Source: Vandiemenella viatica (Eukaryota > Arthropoda > Insecta > Orthoptera > Morabidae). From it: a stretch of DNA of 64,000 nt. Below are positions 10,060 to 21,702 of the stretch, in pieces. The stretch spans positions 35,305,088-35,369,087 of the forward strand of contig CM061919.1 of assembly GCA_031002005.1 (NCBI GenBank). Reading direction: 5' to 3'. The first letter of the stretch is position 1; each line of letters starts with the position of its first letter. A model generated the notes under the pieces. The model ran no database searches, was not told the origin of the DNA, and worked only from the letters and a program-made list of their open reading frames with translations. The translations under genes and the position numbers were made by a program.

Positions 10060-10560
10060 CTGTAACTTACAACCAGTAATTTTATTGACTTGACTGTTTA
10101 GAAAATTGCAAATTTGATACAAATAATGCTCTCGGGTGACTAGCCGAGTTATAGAAGTGTTATAATAATCACACAATATTTCGGCACTCTGAATCGTCGG
10201 CGCCATCTTCCGGTGAAGTGAGGTCAGGAACATGCGAAGCTGCTGAGCTAGACCAGATTCCCGCTGCTAACCTCTGATTGGTTGGCTGTGAAACCAGTTG
10301 TAGCAGGGGTCAAATCTCGTTGCGGCTTGAATCGATGCCAAGGTGGAGTTACGGCTAGATTTGATGTCCTTTTCACATGACATATAGCAGATAGGCTTAT
10401 AATCACCGCTCCTTCGAAGAAGATATCCGAAAACAAAGCCTTTACGATAAATTGTTTGTCCAACTGATGGGTCAACACGAATCCGTTGCGGGCCTCATAT
10501 TGAGCCATGCTGCCACGTGATTGGTCAGATTTGTAACCAATGGTAGCCGGGGTCCTGCCT
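10060..10560 (-). mobile_element. PLE terminal region (pLTR-like) remnant
   Basis: Read on the minus strand, the segment ends with a hammerhead-like fold (10160-10215). After it comes a tail GGC..CCCGAGAG..ATT like those of the other PLEs here. Upstream is GC-richer sequence with two CCAATCA boxes, reminiscent of the CCAATCAG segment in the fold-back PLE at 54.4 kb. No coding part remains. Similarity to the PLE tails is by eye. Confidence 0.45.
10160..10215 (-). ncRNA. Degenerate hammerhead-like fold
   Basis: On the minus strand GGAAGATGGC stands where CTGAAGATGGC would be expected. It is followed by a GGC/GCC stem closing on GAA, the self-complementary ATAT, and T. The core is altered, so this is a relic at best. 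Confidence 0.35.
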
Positions 10561-11129
10561 CGTAGTAACTCATCGTTCAGTAGAAGGAAAAGTCAGAAGG
10601 CAAATTTGATGTTAATTTTTTTTTTTTAACTTTGTAGTGGCTAGGAATCTTCTGATAATTTTTCTTTAAATTTACATATCAGTTGGTGGATTGTTTGAAG
10701 AGAAAAGACAGTCTGAAATAAAGTCTCAGAATATTATAAACTTATTAGTTTTTTGATTTTCTCCTGTCGGTACTTAAGAAATAGAAACCTTTACTATTTC
10801 TGTGTTAATAATTTGAATTGCAGGAGGCTGAAGTTCTTTCTGAACTTTACGTTACATCACCGCCAACGATCAGCTGCTCCCCCAAATACACCACTGTCTG
10901 CGAGCATTTAAATTAGTCTTGTAGATTTAGGGGAGTGTACTGTTGTAATTGTCGTGAGAGGTATAAATATGCCTAGTAATCACCATTTGGCACAGAGCCA
11001 TAGAACCAAGAGCAATATATGATGAGGACGACCAGATGGACGAGACAAAATATTTGCATTATACCATCAGAAGAAATTAGTAGAATCAGTACAATGAACA
11101 TCCAATACGAATGGGATTTTCAAAAGTGA
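10561..11129. other. No gene recognised
   Basis: AT-rich single-copy-looking sequence with no open frame of note. Confidence 0.4.
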
Positions 11130-11640
11130 AACACAGGCCTAATACCCACAGTAATGAGCCACACCACCACCTAGCCTTCTTGCCGTACTATGTTGCTACA
11201 TCAAGGGTTGGAAAGGTTCTGGCAACAAATGGCATTAAGATGATTTTCTAATCACCACCAAAACTGAATAACATTTTGCACTATCCCAAGGATGACCTTG
11301 CCACTCTTACACCTGAATTTTATAGTATTCATTGTGAATATGGAAAAAAGTACATCAGCCACACAATATGTTGCTTTAAAAAACATTGTTTGGAACATGG
11401 CTGGGACACAAGGATAATTTTGTGGTAGCAGAACACAGTCTGTAACAAGGAAACTATTTCTATTTCAAATTCACCAGTGTGCTGGCACATAACAGAAGTT
11501 TTTGGGACAGCTTTCTTACAGAAGAGGTTGAAATCTGACTCACGTTTGATCATGCAAACCAGGATCATAGTTTCCAACTGACTGACATTGTTAATGCTGC
11601 TCATCATCAACGTTCCGTGTTTTGTGCTCCACCGGGTGCT
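11130..11640 (+). pseudogene. Decayed PLE linker and GIY-YIG endonuclease
   Basis: Translation of the plus strand gives LAFLPYYVATSRVGKVL and NGIKMIF, the linker that joins polymerase and nuclease in Penelope proteins. It continues as PPKLNNILHYPKDDLATL, then EFYSIHCEYGKKYISHT in place of the GIY-YIG core, where the second motif's IGQT has become ISHT. Stops and frameshifts follow. Sequence order and spacing match the intact copies, but the nuclease motif is mutated. Confidence 0.6.
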
Positions 11641-11649
11641 CATGACGCT

Positions 11650-12200
11650 TGAGACTGCTGTGACACAACACAAAATCACCTGCCGTAGGTATGTCACTCT
11701 ACTTGTGCACGACAAGCTCTCAACTTCAGGTTTTATGGCTAGTTCATTCTTCACCTGAAGTTGATGACAGACAGTACTGTTTTCTAAATATTGTGTTTAA
11801 ACAACATTTAACTTATTTAGTTTCCCTTGGGGAATAAATCAATATACAATGCTGAGGAAAAGTTCGTTCATTAAAAACATAAACATTCCTTACTCTATAA
11901 TTGGTTGCATGGGGTGCACATTTTTTTAAACGACATCTAATCTCTACTTATATTTTATGCATGAATGTATTCAACAAAAAATGAATAGAGGCCATCCATA
12001 AATTACGCTAGGTGTTTTTCCGGATTTCCAGACCCCCCCCCCCCTCCTTTGGTGAGATCTGGGGTCCGTGAGACCCCTCTTCTGAGAAATCACCCTCGCA
12101 ACTTTTTGAGGCCTTTTGTTTTTAGCTCTATAGTACAAAAAAATTTCAAAACCTCACGTGATATTTCCATTGACCCCCCCCCCTTCCGACCCCCGGCCAA
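11650..12200. other. No gene recognised; C-runs
   Basis: Two poly-C tracts (about 12036-12048 and 12174-12183) flank a short GC-richer block. I see no gene. Confidence 0.4.
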
Positions 12201-12212
12201 AATTAAGAACAT

Positions 12213-12638
12213 ATGCAGTTGCCCAAGGACGATATAGCATTACAAACACCTGGCGAGTATCGTATTCATTGTGAATGCCGAAAAGCGTACATCAGACAAA
12301 CAACACGATATATCAATCAAAGGTGCTTTGAACATACACACAACGTCCTCCTGGGCCAGATTGATAAGTCAGCGGTTGCTGAACACAGTATCGACACAGG
12401 CCATGGCTTTGATTTCAAGGCTAGAAGAATTCTCGTGTGCACAAGAGGTTATTGGTACAGTATTTCCTCTGAAGCTCTGGAAATCTCTATCTTGGATGAT
12501 CTCGTCAACCGAGATACAGGATTTCAAATAAGTAAAACTTGGAGCCCACTGATCCAAAAAATGAGAATGCAGCAGGTTTTCTGGAAAGTACGCACCTCTC
12601 TCGCACGGCCGCTACCAACGATACCTGCCATTAGCTAA
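12213..12638 (+). pseudogene. PLE GIY-YIG endonuclease fragment
   Basis: The 141-codon frame reads PGEYRIHCECRKAYIRQTTR, a GIY-YIG core in which the normal YIGQT is YIRQT, i.e. the signature glycine is lost. Family-typical DKSAVAEHSIDTGHGFDF and DDLVNRDTGFQIS follow. The closest relative in the window is the PLE at 0.2-2.4 kb: the same CEC pattern and the same VNRDTG motif near the end. The polymerase is missing, so this is a 5'-truncated copy. A degenerate hammerhead-like fold follows at 12780-12822, as in its relative. Confidence 0.75.
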
Positions 12639-12779
12639 CGGCTTCTGCCAAGAGATAAGCTTCCTTCTAGTAGCCAACGTTTTTCTGCCAGTAGCCTTTG
12701 GCCGATCGGAAAAATAATGATGTAGCACAGACTTTACGTGGTATATTAGTGGCTCTATAAATCACTGGCAGCAGTCACT

Positions 12780-12822
12780 TGACAATGGCGGCAGAGATTA
12801 TGACCGCCAAAATGTGTTTTAT
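12780..12822 (+). ncRNA. Hammerhead-like relic downstream of the PLE endonuclease
   Basis: TTGACAATGGCGGC, then AGAGATTATGACCGCC, aligns with TTGAGAATGGAGGC and AGAGATGGACGCC of the first PLE. The GGCGG/CCGCC stem II is conserved, but the GAA and stem III part has decayed. Confidence 0.4.
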
Positions 12823-13004
12823 CAACGGAATAACTTGGCCAGTTACCAGAGACGTTTTTATTCGAAATACTATTTGCCATTAGGAAGGATATAGGATACT
12901 TTTTTCTATATAAATAATATACTGTCATGGAATTTTGAAAAACTAACTGAATGGTGATAGAAAAAACACATGTTTAAGTCTCTGTAAAGCTCAGTGTGAG
13001 AGAA

Positions 13005-13340
13005 TGCTGGTGGCTCAGTGGTTAAGGTGCTTGCTTTCTGTAGTTCCAATTGCAGTCAGTGAGAGTAGAAATTTTTTTTAGGGTTGATTTTGATTGTATG
13101 GGCCAAGCCTTGACATTCTGTTGTCCAGATTCCATGTTAAACTGTAAGTCCAGCCATTACAGAAGCAGAATGTGTAGTAAATCAAAACTGTCAAGTAGGC
13201 AGCCAAACAATCCTTTGGGGCCCAACAATGTCATACACATTTATTTATTGCTTTCCTGTTCCTTGGCTCTGTTATCACCCACCTCTAATTACTTCTACGT
13301 TCATGAAGCATAAAATGAAAAAAAAAAAAAAAAAAAAAAA
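13005..13340 (+). mobile_element. tRNA-derived SINE-like sequence, copy 1
   Basis: TGGCTCAGTGGTTAAGG fits a pol III A box and AGTTCCAATTGC a weak B box about 30 bases later. The body runs to an A-rich end at 13317-13340. Its body matches copy 2 across GATTCCATGTTAAACTGTA and GAATGTGTAGTAAATCAAAA. No intact tRNA cloverleaf can be formed, so this is not a tRNA gene. Confidence 0.55.
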
Positions 13341-13544
13341 GAAACGAAATTACACTTTTCCAGGGCAAACTGGCTAACCAGATCTTGATTATGTTTGACA
13401 AGAAAATAGTATTTGCAACTGGTAAGGAAACAAGATGATTTTTTTCTGTAAAAATAATATATTCTGTCATGAAATTTTGAAAACAACTGAATGGTTACAG
13501 ACAGATGGATAGAACTTTTAAGTCTCTGTAATGTTGTGTCCAAG

Positions 13545-13790
13545 AGTGGGGTGGTGGCACAATGGTTAAGGAGCTTGCTTTCAAAAGTTCTGGGTCTGAT
13601 TCCAGGAGCAGGTAGCAGCAGGAATTTTTAAGAGTTGTTGCTGATCATCTGAGCCACGCCTGGATGTTCCGTTGCTTAGGTTCCATGTTTAACTGTAGGA
13701 GGTAGAATGTGTGGTAAATCAAAACCCTGTGAAGAATAAGGCTGAACAATCCTTCTAGACACTACAGTACTACATGCTTTTTATTTTTTA
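13545..13790 (+). mobile_element. tRNA-derived SINE-like sequence, copy 2
   Basis: A box TGGCACAATGGTTAAGG and a better B box GGTCTGATTCC. The body matches copy 1 (GAATGTGTGGTAAATCAAAA and AACAATCCTT). It has no poly-A tail of length. Both copies sit at the same place in the tandem unit, so they were probably duplicated with it. Confidence 0.55.
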
Positions 13791-14080
13791 TGCTATATTA
13801 ATCATTCAGGCTTTGTTTCTCTCACCGTCAGGTTGTGAATGATCTACTCTAATAATAATATAAATGCAAAAGTAAATCCATGTTTTGACAATTAAATGCT
13901 AAACTGATATTGATAAAATTTGACAAGGAATTAGTTTGTGTTATTAGGAAGGACACAGGATACCTTTTTTTTTTGGGGTGGGGGGTGGGGGGTGATAAAT
14001 AATGTCTTTTGTCATTACATTTATAAAACTAACTGAATGGTGCCAGACAGGTAACGTATGTAAGTCTGCAATGTTACATC

Positions 14081-15990
14081 AGTTACTCAGGCTGTTTTTC
14101 CCTGGCAGCCTGCCAGTTTATGATCTGTTCATAAATTTTGTTTTCAGAAAAAAAAAAAAAAAAAAAAAAACATATTACATAGTATGCTGCACCAGACTAT
14201 TACTTTATGTCTACCTAAAAGTTTCTGCCATCAATATATTTTGTCTTCTCATTTGTCATGCCTCGCAGGCGTAAATCAAACCTAAGGCATAGCTTAAGTT
14301 ATTAAAAACTAAGAAATTTATACTCATGATGAAGAAAGATAAAACCAAGCCAAAAGTAAGACGCCCTTAGTTCTAATAATGAAGCAGCCAACATATGATA
14401 ACTTTCAACAATGGAAATTTTTTGTCCAGAGATGTATAGATAGGGAAGTTGCTTATATTGAAAAGGGAAGCACATTCATTTGTAATGTTTAATAATAAAC
14501 ACTTTGCAAGGCATCAGTCTTATTACCGACAATGATATCTTATTTATAGGGAAGGTACTGTAATCGTATTAATATAGAAACACAAATTGGGCTTATACTA
14601 ACACAAATTAATTATTTTAGCATGGTGTTTATTAATCTGTATGCGTATCTGTCTTTCTAGTGCCTGCCTAAACCGAGGTTTTAAATCATTAAACCTTATG
14701 GTCATAGACAAGACACTTTACCTATAAAGGCAGCCTTGTGAAGACTTCGATCGCTGCCGGCTTTGAACAATTTAGGGTACGTATAGATTTATTTAGTAAT
14801 CTGAGCAACTTCAAGGCCTTTTTAGGCAACCCTCACTGCCAGAGCTGGTTCCCTGTCAGTATAAAGGCAAGATGAATTGAGCACTAGGGGATCAGTGGTC
14901 ACATAGCGGCTCGCCACTGTAGAAGATACCCCAGTGGCACATGCCCAGTTGGCTCTCTGCTGTGATCAAAGATAAGTAGATCTACTGTTTCACATGACTA
15001 ATGTACACAGAAGCTTATTCCATGCTATGTGCTGTTATAGCAGAACACATTTCTGGAGAAAGGTTGCTAGTAAACTGCTCTTAGCTACACATTTAGTAAT
15101 TAACTATACCCTTGCTGCTTCCTAAACTACCGTACTAAGCTGCAGGGTCCATACCACTTGAAGGTCAAGGTAATACAATTTCTACTTCTACTGTAGAGTT
15201 GGGTCCTAAGATGAATAGCACAACAACAGTTGAAGATAAGTGCTACTTAATTTACTTTTTCATGTCTGGACATCTTAATCGTTTTGCCTAGTGTTGGACG
15301 AAGTTGGCGATATCTCTTCCTGTCCAGTGATCTTCAAGTATTGTTGAAAATTGTCACTTCTGGCAAGCATAGAGATGGTCCACGATCTGCTGTTCTGCAG
15401 TCACATCGATCGTCAGTTGTCAGACTTCAATTACGTGTGTTAGCTTTTACTGGAGCCACTCCTGTTTTTATACAGTTGAGGATTCGCCATTTTACCCAGT
15501 CCAATTTTATGCCAGAAGGTTCTTCCTCAGAAATTGGGTAGCAGTTTGGAGGATCGATATTTTTGCGATTTAGAAAAGGAGTCCTAGAGATTAGCCTTCT
15601 GGGTAAAGGGGTCAGTATCCCAAACATTACGTGCTTCTCATCAAATGTTTGTTTGACTCGATATGTATACTCGTGTAAGATTCGGCATACTTTTGATTCA
15701 GCAAATTCAACTACTTTGTACAGCAGGTGCATTGGGGTGGGTTTCATGTGGGCTAGTCACTATCCACCATGTCTCATTCAAGGCTATATCTACTTTCTTT
15801 GAGTGTCCGGACTGGTTTCAAAAAGGGCTTGCATACTCTGCAGTGGAAAAAAAGAGTGCTTTAGCATATGTGTGCAAGACCACTGGATTCACTCCCCATT
15901 TAGTGCAACATAATTTTTTTAGAATATTGTTTCTTGTGTGTACTTTAGCTGCATTATATGGCATAAGAATTCTATCTCCAATGACTCCTA
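14081..15990. other. No gene recognised
   Basis: A 106-codon minus-strand frame (15427-15747) has some protein-like composition but no motif I know. An A-run occurs at 14149-14170. Nothing further can be supported. Confidence 0.4.
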
Positions 15991-15997
15991 AATACCG

Positions 15998-16471
15998 GAC
16001 GTTTAAAAAATGACCGGTATATTTGAAAAATCAATAAAAACTAAACGGGCAGTGATACAAATACACCGTTTGTTGCAATATGCTTGGGACAACAGTTAAT
16101 TTTCAGGCAGACAAACTTTCAAAATTAGTTACAATTTTCAACAACAGATGGCACTGCAGGCAATTCGAAAGATATAGAAGTAAACGCAGTCTGTGAGTTC
16201 GCCATTCTGTAAGTCGTCTTTTTGCTGTAAGCATGTGCTGTTCACAGATTGTAAGTTTGTGTGAAAAAATGGTTTATTCCTTAGAACTTTAGATTTTTCC
16301 AGACTGCAGCGCCATCTGTTTTTGAAAATTGTAACTAATTTCGAAAGTTTGTCTGCCTGAAAATTTACTGTTGTCCCAAGCATATTGCAACCAATGGTGT
16401 ATTTCTATCGCTGCCCGTTTAGTTTTTATTGATTTTTCAAATGTACCGGACATTTTTGATACACCCTGTAT
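15998..16471. mobile_element. MITE with ~150-bp inverted repeats
   Basis: The arm 16003-16152 (GACCGGTATATTTGAAAAAT onward) is mirrored at about 16308-16464 (…ATTTTTCAAATGTACCGGAC). Matching includes CAATATGCTTGGGACAACAG and CAGGCAGACAAACTTTC. The right end is GATACACCCTGTA, a common DNA-transposon terminus. The left terminus is less clear. The middle holds 155 unrelated bases with no gene. Confidence 0.75.
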
Positions 16472-18974
16472 TTTGGCTCTATATTCCAATGAACGGCATT
16501 CCAACGTACCATTTAATTTCCATTTTTCGTATCTGGAACACAGGTGGAATGTGCAGATCTGGGATTTGGACGGGCTGGGTTTTCAAAGAGTTGCTTTCGT
16601 AGCAATGGACCCGGTTGATAGAGCTTGTTCTAACTGTTCTTCGACCTGTTGAAATGTTAGATCCCAAACAGTGATAAAATAAGTGATGTAAGATCGAGGT
16701 TGAACTCGCTGCTAATAGAGAAATTTGATGGAAATTGAAAGAAATTGTGGTAGACTTGTTAACTGCAAATATGAGCACTCAAAGTAAATCAGCCAGAATT
16801 GCAGTGGTGGAGTGGGAAATCAAGGGAGTAGCAGAATAAAACTGACAAACATGTAAACAGCCAGCATTTGCATAGCTGGGAACTCGGCGAGTGCTTGAAA
16901 AGGAACTATGCGAGAAGCAGAAGCTGCACTGAAAATGGGTACCATGGGAGAGGCAAAAGGGTCCTGCAAAATGGAAGCAACAGATGAGGCTGGGAATTTG
17001 AGCCTAACAGAAGCACCGCATGGGTACAAGGCACAAATTTAAGAGTTTATAGACAATTGTGATGTAGCAGTAGATCTAGCATCCCCTACAGGTTAAATGG
17101 TAGGGTAGGCCATCTGACCAGAGGTGAGGGCTGTATTAACACAGAATTACAGGTGTCGACATAAAATTACTATGCATATTTGCCCTTCAGCAGTAAACAG
17201 GAAGCAGAAGAAAGACTGGTAGATTGAGGCTTCTCAAATTCACAAAAAGCAATGTGAATTCAGGGAGTCAGCGAGATAAATAATGATGGAGGAAGAGCTG
17301 CTTGTGGCTACAAGTTTCAGTAACAAATTGGGAAGGGTGTTTTTAATACACGGGTTCTGAGACGAAAGAATAAAAACAATAGTGAAGAGTAAGGGACAGA
17401 ACATGAGCTCAGCTGAGTTAGTAGAAACAGCGATTGGAAAGTGCAATGATATGCAGATAAAGAGAAAGAAAGGCCGAGGAGAATGGAAAAGCCAAAATTA
17501 AAGAAAGATACTCCTGGGATTACCTGTTTTTCCTGAGGCATATTTCAAGAGAATGTAAGAGCCGATTGCAGGTTGTAATAAGGGAAGAAACCTTGAAGAG
17601 TGGTGGGTTAGGGACAAATATACAGAAGAGCAAGAAAATAATATGTGCAAAAGGTTGCACCTGGTTGCATTGGCATCAGGGCCCTGGAAAACTGGAAAAC
17701 TGGAAGAAATAGGCCCAGAGGAGTTTGGTGGGCATTGCAAAGAAACTAGTGGATAGGGGCTTGGAGCAAGTCGCAGTAGAAGCAATCTGGATGGTTGCAG
17801 GAGGGAGTGTAATTACTGACATCTGAACCAGTATAACGGATGTGATGGCAACAGTTGTAGGGGAGACCCCTGTAGGAAATGTCCAAGGTTAAAGCTAGAT
17901 AATGAGGAGGAAAACTGTCAAAAGGCATAGGCAAACAATCATCTTATGTCTATATGCTTGTTCCAATTCATACTGACATAAATGCAAAATGGTCATAGTT
18001 CAGTAAAGTTTTCTTCCGTGATATCTGCAATGATTGAAAAGAACTGAGAAAGTAAGAATATCACTTATCAGGACTGAAGGCAGGATGACCGTAGATACAT
18101 AAGTCTTCCAGGAAGTAAGTAGCCTACCATTTAGACATTAAAAAATATTAGCAATGTGTTTCCATCTGTATCTTATTACAGAGACCTTTATACACCTTAA
18201 ACTAATCTTTGACATATTCAACATGTGAATTAAGGCATGTGTCATATCTTGGCACTAATTGTACAACTAATAATAAAGCAATTCATTGTGGCTAAGCTTG
18301 CAACATATCGAACTAACCACATGCTTTGTATTCTTGTGTCATTAACAGCTGACCAGTAATATTTGTGTTTCTCCATTTCCACAGTTCCCCTACCTACATC
18401 TTCGTTAAGTGATGGGTACTTGTTTCTCTGTCTATGTATATTAATATCACCTCATGGCATTGTTTCCACCTCCATTATTGTGTAAGAATAATCCATTTTT
18501 CTTCCCCATCAATAAGAATGAGGTAATTCAAAACTCTTGGCAGATATTATAGAGATCAAAAGCATGCCAAATCACTACTTGACTTGGCGTTTTTACTTAA
18601 TACTGTTCAAATAAGTACAAATACTAATGCAACAAAAATTAAAACAAGCGATGTCTTACTATTTCAAAAGATAGGAATTGTCTAATTTTTCAACTTTGAC
18701 AGGTCTTTTAAACTGATTTGAACAAATTACTCTACAAATTAATACTGTCAGTACAACATAGCACAGTAAGTGCAATTAATCATGTAACACAAAATTCTAC
18801 TATTAAAGTTTTAAAATGAAAAACAAACACTTTCCCAAACTGTTAAGCTACTGTTCTGACACGACTACTTCACAACTAATTCAAGCACAAAAGTATACTC
18901 TTGATTGTTTTTATTTTCTTATACTTTTCAAACTAGTCAAGGATTAAAGCTGGGAGAGGATTAAGTGAGAAAAA
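16472..18974. other. No gene recognised
   Basis: The 16.8-17.9 kb part is purine-rich on the plus strand (many GAAG/GGAA runs) and gives only short minus-strand frames, which reflect composition. I see no element boundary. Confidence 0.4.
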
Positions 18975-19130
18975 CAGGAATGAATTCAGTCATCGTCTTT
19001 TTAAACTGTCCCAGAAATTCGTCTGGTGTGATTTCAACAAACAGTGGAAAGCTGAAATCTGGATCAGGAACTGAACCCACATCCTACTGAATGCTAGGTT
19101 CCACTCACCTGGCTCAGTATGGACAAGCAG
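18975..19130 (-). mobile_element. tRNA-derived SINE-like sequence
   Basis: On the minus strand, AGGTGAGTGGAACCTAGC followed 20-30 bases later by GGGTTCAGTTCCTG resembles pol III A and B boxes. It is not a tRNA, because the arms do not pair. Confidence 0.4.
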
Positions 19131-20502
19131 CATGATGCTAAAATCTTAAATATCTCCATTTTATTACAGCCGTCTTTACTATAGCAACATTATTCTTCTA
19201 TCTAAATAAATAAAAAACAAACCTTTCAATAATAATTTTTTTGGTTACTCTTTTGCTATGTTATTTAAGGTGAAACCAAAGGAATTCCATGTATTGGACA
19301 CACAATAGCCAGATATACCTATGGAATGCTGAAAGCTATTTCAAATTGGCATTTACAAACTTTAATAGCCTTAATAGTCTCACTTCATTGACAGGATACT
19401 AAAATGTCCTTTGACATTCTCAGTAAACCTTTAATTGGTTTAATCATCACACTACAGATGAGTGTTTTATTTCTTTCTTCCTAAAGATATCTCATAAAAC
19501 AGAATGCTGTCATACAACTTTTCTTTCTTTTCTTCATTAGCAATCAAACACGCAGAATGGGAAGGAGAGTAGAAATTAGCTCTCACATTAAATAGTTAAC
19601 TCATCAAATCTGCAGTTTCAACGTCACAAACTGAATGAGATTAACCTCACCTCTGTAAGGATAAAATTGAATTTTAAAGATCAGTGCTACTATTTTGTTA
19701 ATGTAGATTTTTTTAAACTTAATATAAGAATCCTACTTTTATTTCTATAATCACTAAAGTTTTTTAACAAATAGTTCAACCAGTTAATTAAATAATACTC
19801 ACTATCTGATTTTCCACTGCTAAACTCAGTGCTGTGAGTTTTGTCACACAAAGCACTGAATGAGAAGTCACCCTGAAAATAAAAATGAATTAATTTAATG
19901 GAAACATTAAAATATTTAGAAATATCAGTTAAGAGTCTAAAATATTTCACTCATTGGACAATTCATTTCTGATCTTCAAGCAAAAATAAACTGCCATAAC
20001 AGTTACTTTCCATGAATAATTGCTTCAGTGCATTTAAGGGCCAAAAAATTTAATGGAAATGGTATTTATGTTTATATTTTAATATTTACCATATATCTAG
20101 GCAACTCCAAACACAAAATGTAAATCATTTAAAGATTTTAAAGATCTTCCTTTCCAATAAAGATACAAATTTAAAAAATCAGGGGGAAGACGGGTGTGTA
20201 GGGAAATTGCCACCGGAGCCTGTGCTCCATTGCAATTAAATTAAATTAAATTAAAAGGGCTCAAAAGGGTTAATCATCTTCTCAAGAAGGCGTTAGTTTT
20301 TGTTGTTGTCAATAATAAGCATCACTCATATCTAGTTCAATGGGCACCTATAATACTACACATAAACTATTATGCAAAAGCAAACAGTACAAGCATTACC
20401 AGGAATACGACAGTACCAAAAACTGATGTGGTGAGATAAGAAGTGAAGAGCAAAAATATGTACAGTAAAAGCAGCAGTGGCTTAAAGAAACAATTACCTA
20501 CT
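19131..20502. other. No gene recognised
   Basis: AT-rich; an AATTAAATTAAATTA short repeat lies near 20236. Nothing else is supported. Confidence 0.4.
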
Positions 20503-21579
20503 CAGGGCCGCATTTAGGATATGTAAGCCCCTAGGCTAAACCTGTGGTGTGGAATCCTAGATGATAATAATATATATATATACAACAATATTGATTAGTT
20601 ATTATTAAATTAATAAACCTTTTAATGCAAAATATTGGATAATGTAATGATAGTAAAAATATACGAGGATAACTTACTGAAGAATCGAAAGTTCGAAATG
20701 TAGTTTCTGTATAGTTTCAGAGACTAAAAGAAGTTAGCAACTGATGTTTGCATGTTCCATTTTTTCAATTGATGATCAATAAATAAGGTGCTGCCTATTG
20801 AAGTTGTGTTGTTACAACCAAACACCCTCAGCAAAAGTCCACGGAATTACAAACTTAAAAGTTTTAATAATAATATGAAAGAGTGGACTGACATATTAAG
20901 ATAAAAAAAAAAAAAAGATATCCAAACACCAAAGCACGCAATAGAGAAAGATTAAAAACATAATATTGAGTATTCACACATGCATGTCAACAGGAAGACA
21001 GAGACTAAACTGCTTTTAGACAGTGCTTCACTAATCAGAGCTTTCCCAAGCCACACCAAGTGAGCAAAATTCCTGAATGTTGAAATAATGTTTTAACAGA
21101 AATAAAAAGTGACTTATAACAACAAATAAAAAGAATTAAAAACAGGATTAGTATTGAATTATAAATACACATTTTTCAATTATAAACAAATGTATTTTTT
21201 TTTTTTGTTATTTTTTCAAACAAATACAACTTGGAACACCCATCGCTACTCGCTGTTTACATTGTATACAAAATGAATTTATCTTACCTAACCTTCTGGT
21301 AATGAAGGCTAGGGAATTTTAGTTTCTATTGCAGGTGTACTTCAGTGACTTCAATCTACTTTCAAACACCCTGCCCATAGTATACTGCAGCCTTATGTTA
21401 CAAGGGTTATAAGTCATCATCGTTGAGCCGCAAAGTTGTCATTGAGATGTTATTATACAGTGTACCCAAACTTCAAAGGATTGAACTGTGCATGTGTGAA
21501 CATTGTTTTAATGAAAATTTCAGGACTTTTGGTTCTAAAACATTCCTGGAAATAGTTTACATTCTTTGTACATTTGATT

Positions 21580-21652
<73 letters not shown>

Positions 21653-21702
21653 ATGTAGTGTGGGCTTCTTTCTTGTGTAGCCTATGCCTAAATGCAGCCC
21701 TG
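20503..21702. mobile_element. hAT-type element, non-autonomous, ~1.2 kb
   Basis: The left end CAGGGCCGCATTTAGG is mirrored by CCTAAATGCAGCCCTG at 21687-21702. CAGGG termini are typical of hAT elements. The flanking octamers (TACCTACT and CGTCTATT) agree at only 4 of 8, so the duplication is decayed. No transposase is visible. A 68-base T run (21583-21650) lies inside. Confidence 0.65.
21583..21650. repeat. Poly-T run of 68 bases
   Basis: Uninterrupted T from 21583 to 21650. It may be the poly-A tail of a minus-strand retroelement or a homopolymer expansion. Its exact length is unreliable in any assembly. Confidence 0.95.

Larger units (their letters stand above)
12870..14080 (+). repeat. Three divergent tandem units of ~530 bp
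   Basis: The segment ATTAGGAAGGATATAGGATAC, here 'ttaggaaggatataggata', then TGTCATGGAATTTTGAAAA and AACTGAATGG, recurs starting near 12880, 13420 and 13945. The spacing is about 530 bases. The first two units also contain the SINE-like sequences below, and the third has lost most of that part. A run of A (13317-13340) follows the first unit's SINE. Confidence 0.65.

Noticed and set aside
13015..13060. A tRNA gene (A and B box pattern)
   Set aside because: No acceptor or anticodon stems can be drawn and a second diverged copy is nearby; SINE-like instead.
15427..15747. 106-codon minus-strand frame as a host gene
   Set aside because: No recognisable motif, no splice-site support and stops around it.
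16800..17950. Gag-like gene with a Cys-rich stretch in purine-rich sequence
   Set aside because: No continuous frame and no convincing knuckle spacing; composition explains the minus-strand frames.
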